From: Pontibacter rufus
GTDB lineage: Bacteria; Bacteroidota; Bacteroidia; Cytophagales; Hymenobacteraceae
NCBI RefSeq assembly: GCF_015694705.1
Contig: NZ_JADQDR010000012.1
Coordinates: 62,001-126,000 of the forward strand
DNA: 64,000 nt
Direction: 5' to 3'
Shown here: piece after piece, positions 31,054 to 40,564 of the stretch
How positions within the stretch are numbered: position 1 is the first letter of the stretch
Layout: every line of letters starts with the position of its first letter
The notes under the pieces: generated by a model
Seen by the model: only the letters and a program-made list of their open reading frames with translations
What the model was told of the DNA's origin: nothing
The model's database searches: none
Translations under genes and position numbers: made by a program

Positions 31054-31978
31054 AATTCAGCCTTTCCTGATGGCGTTGGCACTGGCGGCGCTGAGTGCAT
31101 GCGGCAAATCAGAAGTAACAAATACGCCTACGTCGGGCAATGTAACCATCAGTGTTGATGAATCCTTCAAACCTATTATCGCGTCGCAGGTAAATACTTT
31201 TGAAGGCATTTACAAGTATGCGCAAATAGAACCGCAGTATCTGTCTGAGGGTGCTGTGATAGAAAGCCTGCTCAACGACAGCTCACAGGTAGCTGTACTA
31301 TCAAGAGAACTTACAGAGCAGGAAAAAGCAGTTTTTGATCAGCGTAAGATAATTCCACGCGTAACCAAAATTGCTATCGATGCCATAGCCCTCATCGTGA
31401 ATAACGACAATCCGGATTCGCTTCTGACGATGGAACAGGTTAAGGCTATTTTTAATGGAGATATAAAGAGCTGGAAAGAACTTAACAGCGAAAGCAATCT
31501 GGAGGATATTACCATCGTTTTCGATAACAACAACTCTAGCACGAGCCGCTACGTAAGGGATTCTTTGACGGCTGACCATAAGCTGCCGCAAAACACATTT
31601 GCATCCAACTCACATGAGGCCCTGATTGATTATGTATCGCAGAACAAGAATGCATTAGGCGTAATCGGGGTAAACTGGATCAGCGACTTAGATGATTCTA
31701 CGGCAGTAGGATTTCTGAATAAAATAAAAGTAATCGGCATCAGTAAAGATCCGAATCCTGTTACAACAGAAAGTTATTACCAGCCCTACCAGGCATATAT
31801 TGCACAGGGCGCTTACCCGTTGCGCCGCTTCCTGTACATGATCAGTGCAGAAGGCCGCGCCGGACTTGGCACAGGTTTTGTATCTTTTGTAGCCGGAGAC
31901 AAAGGACAGCGCATTATATTAAAATCTGGTCTGGTGCCAGCCACCATGCCGGTTCGTGTAATTGGCCTGGGTAACTAA
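31043..31978 (+). CDS. PstS-like phosphate/anion-binding lipoprotein without transporter genes
   Basis: 311 residues. Lipoprotein signal with lipobox LSAC (Cys20). The type II periplasmic binding-protein fold of the PstS group is recognisable: VNTFEGIYKYAQIEPQYLSEG, the IDAIALIVNNDNPDSLLTMEQVKAIF pattern (quoted in part: ALIVNNDNP, LTMEQVKAIFNGDI), NNSSTSRYVRDSL, GVIGVNWISD and the C-terminal GTGFVSFVAGDKGQRIIL. No pstC, pstA, pstB or phoU adjoins. Instead it sits between a membrane protein it overlaps and a TPR protein, in the Exb/TonB neighbourhood, which suggests a sensing or TonB-linked role (inference). Confidence 0.85.
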   Translation: MKIRIQPFLMALALAALSACGKSEVTNTPTSGNVTISVDESFKPIIASQVNTFEGIYKYAQIEPQYLSEGAVIESLLNDSSQVAVLSRELTEQEKAVFDQRKIIPRVTKIAIDAIALIVNNDNPDSLLTMEQVKAIFNGDIKSWKELNSESNLEDITIVFDNNNSSTSRYVRDSLTADHKLPQNTFASNSHEALIDYVSQNKNALGVIGVNWISDLDDSTAVGFLNKIKVIGISKDPNPVTTESYYQPYQAYIAQGAYPLRRFLYMISAEGRAGLGTGFVSFVAGDKGQRIILKSGLVPATMPVRVIGLGN

Positions 31979-32028
31979 AACCTTTACTTCAACAAACAAA
32001 TAATTGCAACCAACTAAACTTTAATACA

Positions 32029-33669
32029 ATGACCAATAACTGGAAGTACATCGTTCTGATGGGGATTGCCATGCCGACAACTGCCGCGCTGGCGCAATCA
32101 AGTGATGCAGGCAGAAGAGCCGTTGATTTAGAGCGATATCAGCAAGCAAAATCTATTTACAAATCTCAGCTGAATGACAAGGATGCAGCTGATAATGCTT
32201 ATTTTGCCCTTGGCGATATTTATCTGAGAACAGAGAAGCCCGATTCGGCAGCTTACTATTTCAACCAGGGTATTTCCAAAAATTCCAAATCTTACATTAA
32301 TCATGTAGGCTTGGGAAAAATAGAGCTTGAAAAAGGCAATCAGGCTGCCGCTGAGCAGCACTTTGAGGAGGCCCTGAAAGGAAGAGGTAAAAAAGACCCC
32401 TATGTACTTGCCATGATCGGCGAAGCTTATGTGGAAGCGCCAAATGCCACCGATGCCCAAATAACTAAAGGTATTGATTACCTGAAGCAGTCACTGGAGC
32501 GCGAAAGCAAAAACCCGGTAGCTAATGTTATACTTGGCGACGCATACCTGAAGCTTAAAAAAGGCGGGGAAGCCATGTCGGCTTATGACAAAGCTATCCA
32601 ACTGGATGATAAGTATGCGAAAGCCTACCTGCGCCGGGGCCAGTTGTACACCAGTTCCCGCAACTTCCCCGAAGCAGAGAAAGCATTCCAGCAAGCTATT
32701 GAAATTGATCCCAGCTTCGCCCCTGTTTACCGCGATTTAGGCGAGCTGTATTATTTTGCCGGCCAGTATGACAAGGCCCTTTCTACATTTAAAAAGTATG
32801 TAGATATGGCTGAGAAGACACCGGAAACGCAGGCCAAGTATGCCTCTTTCCTGTTCCTGACCAAAAATTACGACCAAGCCCTGCAAGTGGCAGAGCAGGT
32901 ACTGCAGCAGGAGCCGGATAATACGGTGATGAACCGCTTGAGAGCCTACTCTTACCTGGAGCTCGGCCAGCCCGATAAGGCGCTGCAGGCCATGGAGCAA
33001 TATCTGCAGAAGGTAGATCCTAACAAATTAATTGCGCAGGATTATGAATACTATGGTCGTATCCTGGCAAAAAACAGCCAACCGGAAAAGGCCGTTGAAA
33101 ACCTGCAGAAGGCATTGGAAATGGACCCGACCAAAGTAGAGCTTTACCAGGAACTTGCCAATGCCTATGCCAGCACCGGAAAGTATGACCAGGCTATTAC
33201 CGTGCTGAACAAGAAGCGCGAAACCATCAAGCCATCGAATGCCGATTTTTATTATATGGGTAACATCTATATGATGGCAGGCGAGGATATGGTAAAGGCT
33301 AACAATCCTCAGAAAGCAGCCGAATATTTTAAGCTGGCTGATGAGACTTATGCAAACGTAACAAAGGATAACCCGACTTATCCTTATGCTTACCTGTGGA
33401 GAGCTCGTGCCAATGCCAGCCAGGACCCTGAAACCGAGCAAGGTCTTGCAAAACCTTATTACGAGGAGTTTATCAAGCTGACTGCCAATGAGAAGGACAA
33501 GTTTAAGCAGGATCTGATTGAGGCCAACTCCTACCTGGGTTATTACTACTACCTGAAAGGCGACAGAGCAAACGCTACGAAATACTGGACAGAAGTAAAA
33601 ACGCTTGACCCTGGTAACGAACAGGCAGCAACTGCCCTCGCTGAAATCAACAAATCCAAGAAGCCATAA
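32029..33669 (+). CDS. Exported tetratricopeptide-repeat protein
   Basis: 546 residues. Signal peptide ending near ALAQSS (residues ~20-25), then TPR helices along almost the whole length, for example AYFALGDIYLRTEKPDSAAYYF, AYLRRGQLYTSSRNFPEAEKAF and VYRDLGELYYFAGQYDKALSTF (each a canonical 34-residue unit, quoted in part). It is probably a periplasmic scaffold. It follows the PstS-like gene by 50 bp in the same direction and is closed by a strong terminator. Partners unknown. Confidence 0.9.
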   Translation: MTNNWKYIVLMGIAMPTTAALAQSSDAGRRAVDLERYQQAKSIYKSQLNDKDAADNAYFALGDIYLRTEKPDSAAYYFNQGISKNSKSYINHVGLGKIELEKGNQAAAEQHFEEALKGRGKKDPYVLAMIGEAYVEAPNATDAQITKGIDYLKQSLERESKNPVANVILGDAYLKLKKGGEAMSAYDKAIQLDDKYAKAYLRRGQLYTSSRNFPEAEKAFQQAIEIDPSFAPVYRDLGELYYFAGQYDKALSTFKKYVDMAEKTPETQAKYASFLFLTKNYDQALQVAEQVLQQEPDNTVMNRLRAYSYLELGQPDKALQAMEQYLQKVDPNKLIAQDYEYYGRILAKNSQPEKAVENLQKALEMDPTKVELYQELANAYASTGKYDQAITVLNKKRETIKPSNADFYYMGNIYMMAGEDMVKANNPQKAAEYFKLADETYANVTKDNPTYPYAYLWRARANASQDPETEQGLAKPYYEEFIKLTANEKDKFKQDLIEANSYLGYYYYLKGDRANATKYWTEVKTLDPGNEQAATALAEINKSKKP

Positions 33670-33691
33670 TCTTTGCCTTATAAGCTTCATC

Positions 33692-33729
33692 AACAAAAAG
33701 CCCGCTCTGAACAGAGCGGGCTTTTTGTT
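33692..33729. terminator. Terminator after the TPR gene
   Basis: A 17-bp stem, AACAAAAAGCCCGCTCT (33692-33708) paired with 33713-33729, loop GAAC. Confidence 0.92.
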
Positions 33730-33965
33730 ATCTATACTTGCTGCTTGCTGGTGATTTTCAGACAACAGCAGAACTTAGCGGAAAGTAAATTATAAAAGCT
33801 GCTCCTTCTTAAGAATAAGGAGGAAACTTAGTTCGTATTTTTTGCTGAAGCCTTCCCGGCAAGGTGCGGCCTGTGCGCTACTTTGTACCAGCGTAGTATA
33901 CTTAACCTTCAGCATTTCTCTACTCCTAAGCTGCTTTTTGCAAGTATGGCTGGCTGTAGCGGCTA

Positions 33966-35003
33966 TTACTGCGCTTCATACAAAGCCCACTTTTGCAGCA
34001 CTGCTTCAAAGTCTTCCGGCAGTGCAGATTCAAAATGTATAAATTCTCTGGTTGTTGGATGTACAAAACCCAGTGATTTGGCATGCAGCGCCTGCCGGGG
34101 CATCAACTTAAACGCATTCTCCACAAAAGTTTTGTAGCTTCCGCTTGGCATCCCCTGCAAAATACTATCACCACCATACATGGCATCCGAAAACAGCGGA
34201 TGCCCGATATACTTCATGTGTGCCCTGATCTGATGTGTTCTGCCAGTTTCGAGGTTACATTGCACCAGCGATACATACTTAAACCTACGCAACACCTTGT
34301 AGTGCGTTACGGCATGCTTGCCATACGAGCCGTCGGGGTATACGGTCATTACGCGCCGGTCTTTAGGGCTGCGCCCAACATGACCCGTGATAGTTCCGGT
34401 ATCTTCTTTGGGTACACCCCAGACAAGCGCATAATAGGTGCGCTCTATACTATGGTCGAAAAATTGTTTTGCCAGAAAAGCCATACTATACTCTGATTTG
34501 GCTATTACCAGCAGCCCCGAAGTATCTTTATCGATGCGGTGTACCAGGCCGGGCCTGCCTTCCCCGTTACGGCTTGTGGGCAGGTTACGGAGGTAGTATG
34601 TCAGGGCATTTACCAGCGTGCCATTCCAATTGTTATAAGCCGGGTGCACCACCATACCCGCGCTCTTGTCTACAATAAGGAGCTCCTCATCCTCATATAC
34701 AATATCCAACGGAATGTTTTCGGGCACAACATCTGTGTCGCGCGGGGGTTCTGCCAGCGTTATGGTAATTACATCCAGCGGCTTTACCTTGTAGCTTACT
34801 TTAACCGGCTTCTGGTTTACCTGCACCGATTCGGAGCGGATAGCGCCCTGCAGTTTGTTGCGCGTTACGTTTGGCAGGCGGTCCATCAAAAACTTATCTA
34901 TCCGCAGCAAAGCCTGCCCTTTGTCTACCACAATCCGGTGATGCTCGTACAGCTCGTCGGAGTCGTCTGAATCTGTTTGTTCCTGATCTGTATAATCCGC
35001 CAC
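33966..35003 (-). CDS. rluD: RluA/RluD-family 23S rRNA pseudouridine synthase
   Basis: 345 residues using GTG at 35003 (VADYTDQEQTDSDD...). The open frame extends to 35051, but that part lies in the terminator hairpin of the upstream gene and has no good start. N-terminal S4 domain (ALLRIDKFLMDRLPNVTRNKLQ), then the catalytic core PGLVHRIDKDTSGLLVIAK (~140-158) with the catalytic Asp, VWGVPKEDTGTI, and ETGRTHQIRAHMKYIGHPL. Converts uridines to pseudouridine in 23S rRNA; RluD-type by size and S4 domain, exact sites not deducible. Confidence 0.92.
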   Translation of the reverse strand: MADYTDQEQTDSDDSDELYEHHRIVVDKGQALLRIDKFLMDRLPNVTRNKLQGAIRSESVQVNQKPVKVSYKVKPLDVITITLAEPPRDTDVVPENIPLDIVYEDEELLIVDKSAGMVVHPAYNNWNGTLVNALTYYLRNLPTSRNGEGRPGLVHRIDKDTSGLLVIAKSEYSMAFLAKQFFDHSIERTYYALVWGVPKEDTGTITGHVGRSPKDRRVMTVYPDGSYGKHAVTHYKVLRRFKYVSLVQCNLETGRTHQIRAHMKYIGHPLFSDAMYGGDSILQGMPSGSYKTFVENAFKLMPRQALHAKSLGFVHPTTREFIHFESALPEDFEAVLQKWALYEAQ

Positions 35004-35024
35004 TGTTTTCTGGAAATTCTGTAT

Positions 35025-35059
35025 AAAAAAAGAAAGCCGAAGTATAAACAACGGCTTTC
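35025..35059 (-). terminator. Terminator after the second ompH gene
   Basis: GAAAGCCG (35052-35059 on the minus strand) pairs with CGGCTTTC (35032-35039) and is followed by seven T. It lies just upstream of the rluD start. Confidence 0.85.
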
Positions 35060-35087
35060 CGGAACTATAAAAATAGTTTTACTATAC

Positions 35088-35702
35088 TTAGTTCTTCTTC
35101 TTCGTAGATTTAGCCGGAGCTTTAACTGCCGGAGTGGCAGCAGCCGGGTTAGCAGCTGCAGGTGCAGGCTCTGGCTGAACTTTAGATGGATCAACGCCAA
35201 GCTTTTTCAGCACAAGCGGTGAAATATCGCCATCTTCTGGACCAGCTAACAAAGCCTGGTTGCTGATAACATAAGTATAACCGCTCTCTTTGGCCACATC
35301 TTTGATAGCTTTGTCGATTTTAGCGATAACGGGATCTACTAGAGATTTTTCCTTAGCCTGCAACGAAGCCTGTGCGCTGCGCTGAAACTCCTGGATAGAG
35401 TTGTTCATGTTCATCAACTCTTTCTCTTTGTCGTCACGGATAGTTTTATCCATGGTGGCAGCACTTTTCTGATAAGCATCTACTTTGGCCTGGTACTCGG
35501 TATACTTGGCCTGTAGCTGGTTTTCCAGCTGTGTGCTGTGTGTTTTCAGCTCAGACTCAATCTGCTTGCTTTCTGGCAATTGCAGCAGAATATACTCTAC
35601 GTTAGTATAACCAATTTTTAAAGGCTGATTGCCTGTTTGTGCAAAAGATGCAAAGCTGATCAGCAAAAACGCTGCTACTAAGGTTTTGATTTTGTTCATC
35701 AT
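35088..35702 (-). CDS. OmpH/Skp-family periplasmic chaperone (second copy)
   Basis: 204 residues. Signal peptide (MMNKIKTLVAAFLLISFASFAQ), then IGYTNVEYILLQLPESKQIE and a long coiled-coil stretch (~50-125) forming the Skp tentacles, then IDKAIKDVAKESGYTYVISN. The C-terminal tail is Ala/Pro/Lys-rich. It holds unfolded outer-membrane proteins for BamA, encoded two genes upstream. A terminator follows. Confidence 0.93.
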   Translation of the reverse strand: MMNKIKTLVAAFLLISFASFAQTGNQPLKIGYTNVEYILLQLPESKQIESELKTHSTQLENQLQAKYTEYQAKVDAYQKSAATMDKTIRDDKEKELMNMNNSIQEFQRSAQASLQAKEKSLVDPVIAKIDKAIKDVAKESGYTYVISNQALLAGPEDGDISPLVLKKLGVDPSKVQPEPAPAAANPAAATPAVKAPAKSTKKKN

Positions 35703-35728
35703 TGGTTGGTTAATTAATTATTCAGGGT

Positions 35729-36406
35729 TTAGTTATTAGACTTCTTCTTTGGTGCCGGCTTCGGCCTGGTATTCTGCTGTTGTGGTGCGGGCTGATTTTC
35801 CTGTTCCTGCTCCAGGGATTCGGTTTGGGGCAAATCATCCGGGTTATCTATTATGCCTCCGGCGGGCTGTGCACCTGGCTGGTTTTGCTGCTCCGATACC
35901 AGCCCCAGCGCTTCCAGCACATATTCGGTATAGTCATGTACCGGATTGGTATAAATCAGCACCAGGTCACCTGATTTGTCGAACATCATCTGGATGCCCT
36001 TGTCCTTGGATACTTTTTCTACAGCCGTAAACACTTCATCCTGTATCGGGCGCATTAATTCCTGCCTGCGCTTAAACATCATTCCTTCGTAGCCAAAAAC
36101 TTTGCGCTGATATTCGCGCACCTCTGTTTCTTTTTTGGCTATTTCGGCCTGCCTTTTCTGCTTCATCTCTTCAGTTAGCAGCACTTCTTCGGCCTTGTAC
36201 TCCTGCTTCAGCTTGTCTAATTCCTGCTGCAAACCTTCTATCTCGTGCTGCCAGTTCTCCGCATATTTATCCATTTCCTGCTGCACTTTGTTGTAAGCCG
36301 GCATCTTGCTCAGAATAAAATTCGAGTCAATATAGCCAATCTTCTGTGCCTGTGAAATATGCGTGAATAAAAAACCTGCTAAAAAGATGAACAAAAACTT
36401 TTTCAT
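35729..36406 (-). CDS. OmpH/Skp-family periplasmic chaperone (first copy)
   Basis: 225 residues. Signal peptide MKKFLFIFLAGFLFTHISQAQ, then KIGYIDSNFILSKMPAYNKV and long Glu/Lys/Gln-rich coiled coils (~45-120), then DKGIQMMFDKSGDLVLIYTN. The tail is Gln/Pro-rich (QPGAQPAGG, APQQQNTRPKPAPKKK). It is a paralogue of the next gene, 26 bp downstream. It starts 14 bp after bamA ends, which fits a co-expressed OMP-assembly unit. Confidence 0.93.
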   Translation of the reverse strand: MKKFLFIFLAGFLFTHISQAQKIGYIDSNFILSKMPAYNKVQQEMDKYAENWQHEIEGLQQELDKLKQEYKAEEVLLTEEMKQKRQAEIAKKETEVREYQRKVFGYEGMMFKRRQELMRPIQDEVFTAVEKVSKDKGIQMMFDKSGDLVLIYTNPVHDYTEYVLEALGLVSEQQNQPGAQPAGGIIDNPDDLPQTESLEQEQENQPAPQQQNTRPKPAPKKKSNN

Positions 36407-36420
36407 ACTAATTCCCTTCC

Positions 36421-38934
36421 TTAGCGTATCTGCTGGCCGATCATGAAATGGAACTGGCCACGTTTCATATCAGGCTGGCCTGGTATATCATCCAGTCTCC
36501 AGCCATAGTCAAAGCCCAGCAACCCGAAGGCGGCCATAAAAATTCTGGCGCCCACACCCGCCGAACGATACAATTTGAACGGGCTATAGTTTTTAAGAGA
36601 GCTGAAGCTGTTACCTGCCTCTAAAAACGTCAGGCCATAAATAGTGGCTGCCGGGTTAGGCGATATCAGGTAACGCATCTCCAGTACATACTTGTCGTAA
36701 GCCACGCCGCCGGCAGATCTTAATGTCGGATCAGCACTGTTTACCACGCTTTCTTCATCATAGCCGCGCAAGCCGATATACTCTGTACCTACAAAGAAAT
36801 TACCGCCTCCGCTTCCTCCCATACCGGAACCACCCAATTTAAAGCGCTCAAAAGGACCTACATTAGCAGATCCGTAAGATCCCAGGAAACCAAAGTGTGC
36901 TCTGGCATTCAATACCAAATTCCCTGCCAGATTTATAAAGTAAGAGCCATCGAACATCCATTTGTTGAATTCCACAAACTCATAATTGTTTTCCTTTTCT
37001 GTAAACAGCGAGTATGGTGGTGTCAGGTTTATACTTAAAGTCAGGGAAGATCCGCTTCTCGGGAAAGTCGGGTTGTCTATACTGGAGCGGGCAATGGTGT
37101 TGATAAAGGAAACACTGTTTGAGGTGCCATCGCTGAAATCCGAAAACAGTGCATAGTTCGTCAGATTATATTGATTGTATGATAGCGCATGGCTCATCTG
37201 GAAATAATTGTCCGGCCAGTTCAGTCTGCGGCCCAGGCTTATAGATGCTCCATTCACATTCAGGCGGCTGTCGTTGTCGGACTCTGCCGAGCCATAAGAG
37301 CCATAAAGCCCCATGCTTCTTCTGTAAACCGTTTTAAATATACTTACAGTCAAAGAATTAGGCTTGCGGCCTCCCAGCCACGGCTCTGTAAACGACAGCG
37401 AGTAAGACTGGTAATACTTACCGTTTGCCTGGATGTTGAGTGCCAGCCGTTGCCCGTCACCGCTCGGAATCGGCCGCCAGGCATCCCAGTCGAAAAACTT
37501 ACGGGTAGAGAAGTTGTTGAGCGTCAGGCCCACGGTACCTACAGGGCCCAGCGTTCCGCCCCAGCCGCCAGACAGGCTTATCTGGTCATTGGGTTTCTCT
37601 ACTACGCTATAGTTAATATCTACTGTTCCTTCTACCGGGTTTGGTAGCGGGTTCAGGCCAATGTTTTCAGGATCAAAATAACCAAGAGCTGCCAGTTCGT
37701 TGCGCGACTGGATCAAATCATCACGGCTATACTTCTGACCGGGCAGCGTGCGCAGTTCCCGCAGAATCACGTAGTCGCTGGTTTTGTCGTTGCCAGATAC
37801 GGTTACTTTGTCTATAGTTGCCTGTGCTCCTTCAAATACGCGCATTTCCAGGTCTATAGAGTCGCCGACAATGGCCACTTCCACCGGCTCAATGCTGGAG
37901 AACAGGTAGCCATCGTTCTGGTAAAGCGCAGATACATCAATGCCTGTCGGATTATAGTGCAGGCGCTTGTCGAGCTCCTCTGCGTTATATACGTCGCCCT
38001 TATCAATGCCCAACAACCTGGACAGGTAAGCATCGTCGTAAATGTAGTTGCCCTTCCAGGTAATGTTACGGTAATAATACTGCTTGCCCTCATCTATGGT
38101 AATCCGGATAGCCAGGCGGTCGTCGCTCACATTGTACACTGTATCAGAAACAATGGTCGCATCGCGGTATCCGTGGTTGTTGTAAAAAGCAATCAGTTTT
38201 TCCTTATCGGCCTCGTACTCGCTCTTCTGGAACTTAGAAGAGGTAAATATCTTATAGAAACGCTTTTCCTTGGTCTTTTTCATCTGGCGCTTCAGCTTTT
38301 TATCTGTAAAAGCCTCGTTGCCCACAATGTCAATATCTGCTATTTTTACCTTATCACCTTTATCTATGTCCACATTCAGCACCACACTGTTTGGCAGCAA
38401 CGGATCAGGCTTTTGGGTGATGGTAGTTTTAACGTTCAGGTAACTTTTTTCGAGGAAATAATTACGGATAACGTTACGGGTGCTGTTGAGCACGGCATCT
38501 GTAACCACCTTGCCGCGTTGCAGGCTCACCTTATCCTTCAGGGCATCCTGCTGGGTTTTGCTGATGCCGGAAAAGGTGAAGCGGGAAAGACGCGGACGTT
38601 CCTTTAACTCAAAGTTGAGAAAGATCTGATCGCCTTCTATCTTTGTTACGTATACTTCCACATCGCCCAGAATACCCTGATCCCAAAGTTTCTGGATAGC
38701 GCGGCTGATGTCCTCGCCCGGTACCGTAATCTCATCGCCTACTTTTAAGCCGGTTACGGATATCAGCGCATTCGGATCCAGAAAATTGGTACCGCTTACG
38801 TTTATACCTCCAATACGGTATTGTTTCGGCTGTGAGTAGTCGAGGGGGTTTGTTGGGGATGGGTTATTCAGAACTTGGGCCGAAGCCGTGCCTGTTAAAA
38901 GCAGAAACACAAGCACCCAGATGCATCTTGTCAT
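36421..38934 (-). CDS. bamA: Outer membrane protein assembly factor BamA
   Basis: 837 residues, in the usual Bacteroidota range. Signal peptide MTRCIWVLVFLLLTGTASAQ; POTRA domains over ~40-440 (for example IGGINVSGTNFLDPNALISV and VTVSGNDKTSDYVILRELRT); C-terminal 16-strand barrel from ~460 with the conserved FxGG/SGxxGTD-like part here as LSGGWGGTLGPVGTVGLTL and the terminal strand ending FHFMIGQQIR. It folds beta-barrel proteins into the outer membrane. It lies between uppS and the two Skp-like chaperone genes. Confidence 0.96.
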   Translation of the reverse strand: MTRCIWVLVFLLLTGTASAQVLNNPSPTNPLDYSQPKQYRIGGINVSGTNFLDPNALISVTGLKVGDEITVPGEDISRAIQKLWDQGILGDVEVYVTKIEGDQIFLNFELKERPRLSRFTFSGISKTQQDALKDKVSLQRGKVVTDAVLNSTRNVIRNYFLEKSYLNVKTTITQKPDPLLPNSVVLNVDIDKGDKVKIADIDIVGNEAFTDKKLKRQMKKTKEKRFYKIFTSSKFQKSEYEADKEKLIAFYNNHGYRDATIVSDTVYNVSDDRLAIRITIDEGKQYYYRNITWKGNYIYDDAYLSRLLGIDKGDVYNAEELDKRLHYNPTGIDVSALYQNDGYLFSSIEPVEVAIVGDSIDLEMRVFEGAQATIDKVTVSGNDKTSDYVILRELRTLPGQKYSRDDLIQSRNELAALGYFDPENIGLNPLPNPVEGTVDINYSVVEKPNDQISLSGGWGGTLGPVGTVGLTLNNFSTRKFFDWDAWRPIPSGDGQRLALNIQANGKYYQSYSLSFTEPWLGGRKPNSLTVSIFKTVYRRSMGLYGSYGSAESDNDSRLNVNGASISLGRRLNWPDNYFQMSHALSYNQYNLTNYALFSDFSDGTSNSVSFINTIARSSIDNPTFPRSGSSLTLSINLTPPYSLFTEKENNYEFVEFNKWMFDGSYFINLAGNLVLNARAHFGFLGSYGSANVGPFERFKLGGSGMGGSGGGNFFVGTEYIGLRGYDEESVVNSADPTLRSAGGVAYDKYVLEMRYLISPNPAATIYGLTFLEAGNSFSSLKNYSPFKLYRSAGVGARIFMAAFGLLGFDYGWRLDDIPGQPDMKRGQFHFMIGQQIR

Positions 38935-38942
38935 TAATATTT

Positions 38943-39686
38943 TTACTTAATTAGTTGTTCACTTGTCTTGCCAAACCGGCGTTCCCGGCGCTGGTAAGCC
39001 ACAATGGCCTCGTAAAGATGTTCTTTCCTGAAGTCAGGCCAGAGCAGATCGGTGATATAAAGCTCTGTATAAGCCAGCTGCCAAAGCAAAAAATTACTTA
39101 TCCGCTGCTCGCCGCTTGTGCGTATAAGCAGTTCCGGATCGGGCATACCGGCAGTAGAGAGATATTGGCTGATGGTAGCTTCCGTAATCGCATCGGCTGC
39201 TACTATACCATGACCCACATCCTGCGCCAAACGTTGCACGGCCTGCGTCATGTCCCAGCGGCCACTGTAACTGAGCGCCAGCACCAGTGTCATGCGGCTA
39301 TTCTGGCTTGTTAATTCCATTGCCTCCTGCAGTTCCTGCTGGCAGGCGTCAGGCAGGCTCGCTGTATGGCCTATGGTTTTTAGCCGGATGTCGTTTTTAT
39401 TCAGGGTAGCCGTTTCTTTGCGGATGGTGGACACCAGCAATTGCATCAGGGCCGATACTTCCATAGCCGGTCTGTTCCAGTTCTCCGTCGAGAAAGCATA
39501 CAGCGTCAGGTACTTCACGCCCAGTTCTGCAGCGCCCTCTACCGTGTCGCGCACTGCCTTCACAGCATTTTGATGACCGAATATCCGTAAGCCGCCCCGC
39601 TGCTTTGCCCAACGCCCATTACCGTCCATGATAACGGCAATATGCTTGGGTAAATTGTCTACATCTACTTGCTCCTTCAGATTCAT
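38943..39686 (-). CDS. uppS: Isoprenyl transferase (undecaprenyl diphosphate synthase)
   Basis: cis-Prenyltransferase making the C55 lipid carrier for cell-wall and surface polysaccharides. 247 residues from ATG 39686 (MNLKEQVDVDNLPKHIAVIM); a TTG 21 bases upstream is less likely. Motifs: HIAVIMDGNGRWAKQRG with the catalytic Asp, FSTENWNRP, LALSYSGRWDM, and the C-terminal PELLIRTSGEQRISNFLLWQLAYTEL region (quoted in part: DPELLIRTSGE, RISNFLLWQLAYTEL). It is directly upstream of bamA (8 bp), an order common in Bacteroidota. Confidence 0.96.
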   Translation of the reverse strand: MNLKEQVDVDNLPKHIAVIMDGNGRWAKQRGGLRIFGHQNAVKAVRDTVEGAAELGVKYLTLYAFSTENWNRPAMEVSALMQLLVSTIRKETATLNKNDIRLKTIGHTASLPDACQQELQEAMELTSQNSRMTLVLALSYSGRWDMTQAVQRLAQDVGHGIVAADAITEATISQYLSTAGMPDPELLIRTSGEQRISNFLLWQLAYTELYITDLLWPDFRKEHLYEAIVAYQRRERRFGKTSEQLIK

Positions 39687-39745
39687 TAAACCACAATTTC
39701 CCTGCAAGTTACAAAAAGCAGTATAAATTCTGCTAACATTCTTTC

Positions 39746-40516
39746 CTAATCTAATATGCCGGGGGTTTTCTTATAAGGTGGGGGGCAGTTAATTCTGTAG
39801 AAAGTATAGGACAGGCTGATGCCGTTGTAGTAATACCAATCTTTGTCGTTTGGATTAGCCAAACGCTTGCTGTCTTTCTCTGAAAGGTAATCTAGGTTAT
39901 CGGTTATCATTTTGCGTGCGCCAAATTCCAGCCCCAGGTTCCAGTGCTTGCTCAGGGCATATTTTATACCTACCCCAAAAGGTATGGCAAAGGCCAGGCG
40001 TGTATCAAAGGCTTTGTTTAATTCCGGTTGCAGCACAGGGCTGTCGGTTTCGAGTTTGGCGTTGTAGATTAAGCCTGCCACACCGGCAAAAAAGTAGGGC
40101 GAAAAGCGTGGCCGCTGTTGCAGGTCATAATAATCAAGGAAGTTATACTCCATCACGGCCGACAGTTCTGCCATGCTAAGGCGCAATTCGGCCTGCCGGT
40201 AGTCGGGGTATGGCAAATCGTAAGAATGGTCGCCAATGGTGTTGTTGTCGAAAATGCGATGACTCAGCATCACTCCTCCCCGAAGCGTAATCGGGTTAGA
40301 CATATCCCGCCGGTAAAAAACGGTTAAGGCTGGTTGGTTGTTCAGCAGGCGATAATTGGGCGCCAGATCACCTTTATAGTTTGCACCGCCTATGCCTGCC
40401 CCCACCTCGCTGGTGGATACCGGGCCTTGCGCCAGAGCAGGGTTGCTGAAAAAAGCACTTCCTATTTGTAGTGTGCAACAAATAAGGAGTGCCTGCTTGA
40501 AATGCTGTAAAGTCAT
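39746..40516 (-). CDS. porG: PorG-like (DUF6089) outer membrane beta-barrel protein
   Basis: 256 residues. Signal peptide ending around NPALAQG, then a small barrel starting EVGAGIGGANYKGDL, with ELSAVMEYNFLDYYD, FSPYFFAGVAGLIYN, AFAIPFGVGIKYAL, WNLGLEFGARKMITDNLDYL and a C-terminal WYYYNGISLSYTF. This is the DUF6089 pattern of PorG, an outer-membrane part of the type IX secretion system, and its place upstream of uppS-bamA is a frequent one. No other T9SS core genes are in the window, and the symbol is tentative. Confidence 0.8.
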   Translation of the reverse strand: MTLQHFKQALLICCTLQIGSAFFSNPALAQGPVSTSEVGAGIGGANYKGDLAPNYRLLNNQPALTVFYRRDMSNPITLRGGVMLSHRIFDNNTIGDHSYDLPYPDYRQAELRLSMAELSAVMEYNFLDYYDLQQRPRFSPYFFAGVAGLIYNAKLETDSPVLQPELNKAFDTRLAFAIPFGVGIKYALSKHWNLGLEFGARKMITDNLDYLSEKDSKRLANPNDKDWYYYNGISLSYTFYRINCPPPYKKTPGILD

Positions 40517-40564
40517 GGAACGCTATACGGAGTTTAGAGAACAACGATTACATCTGTGAATCTA

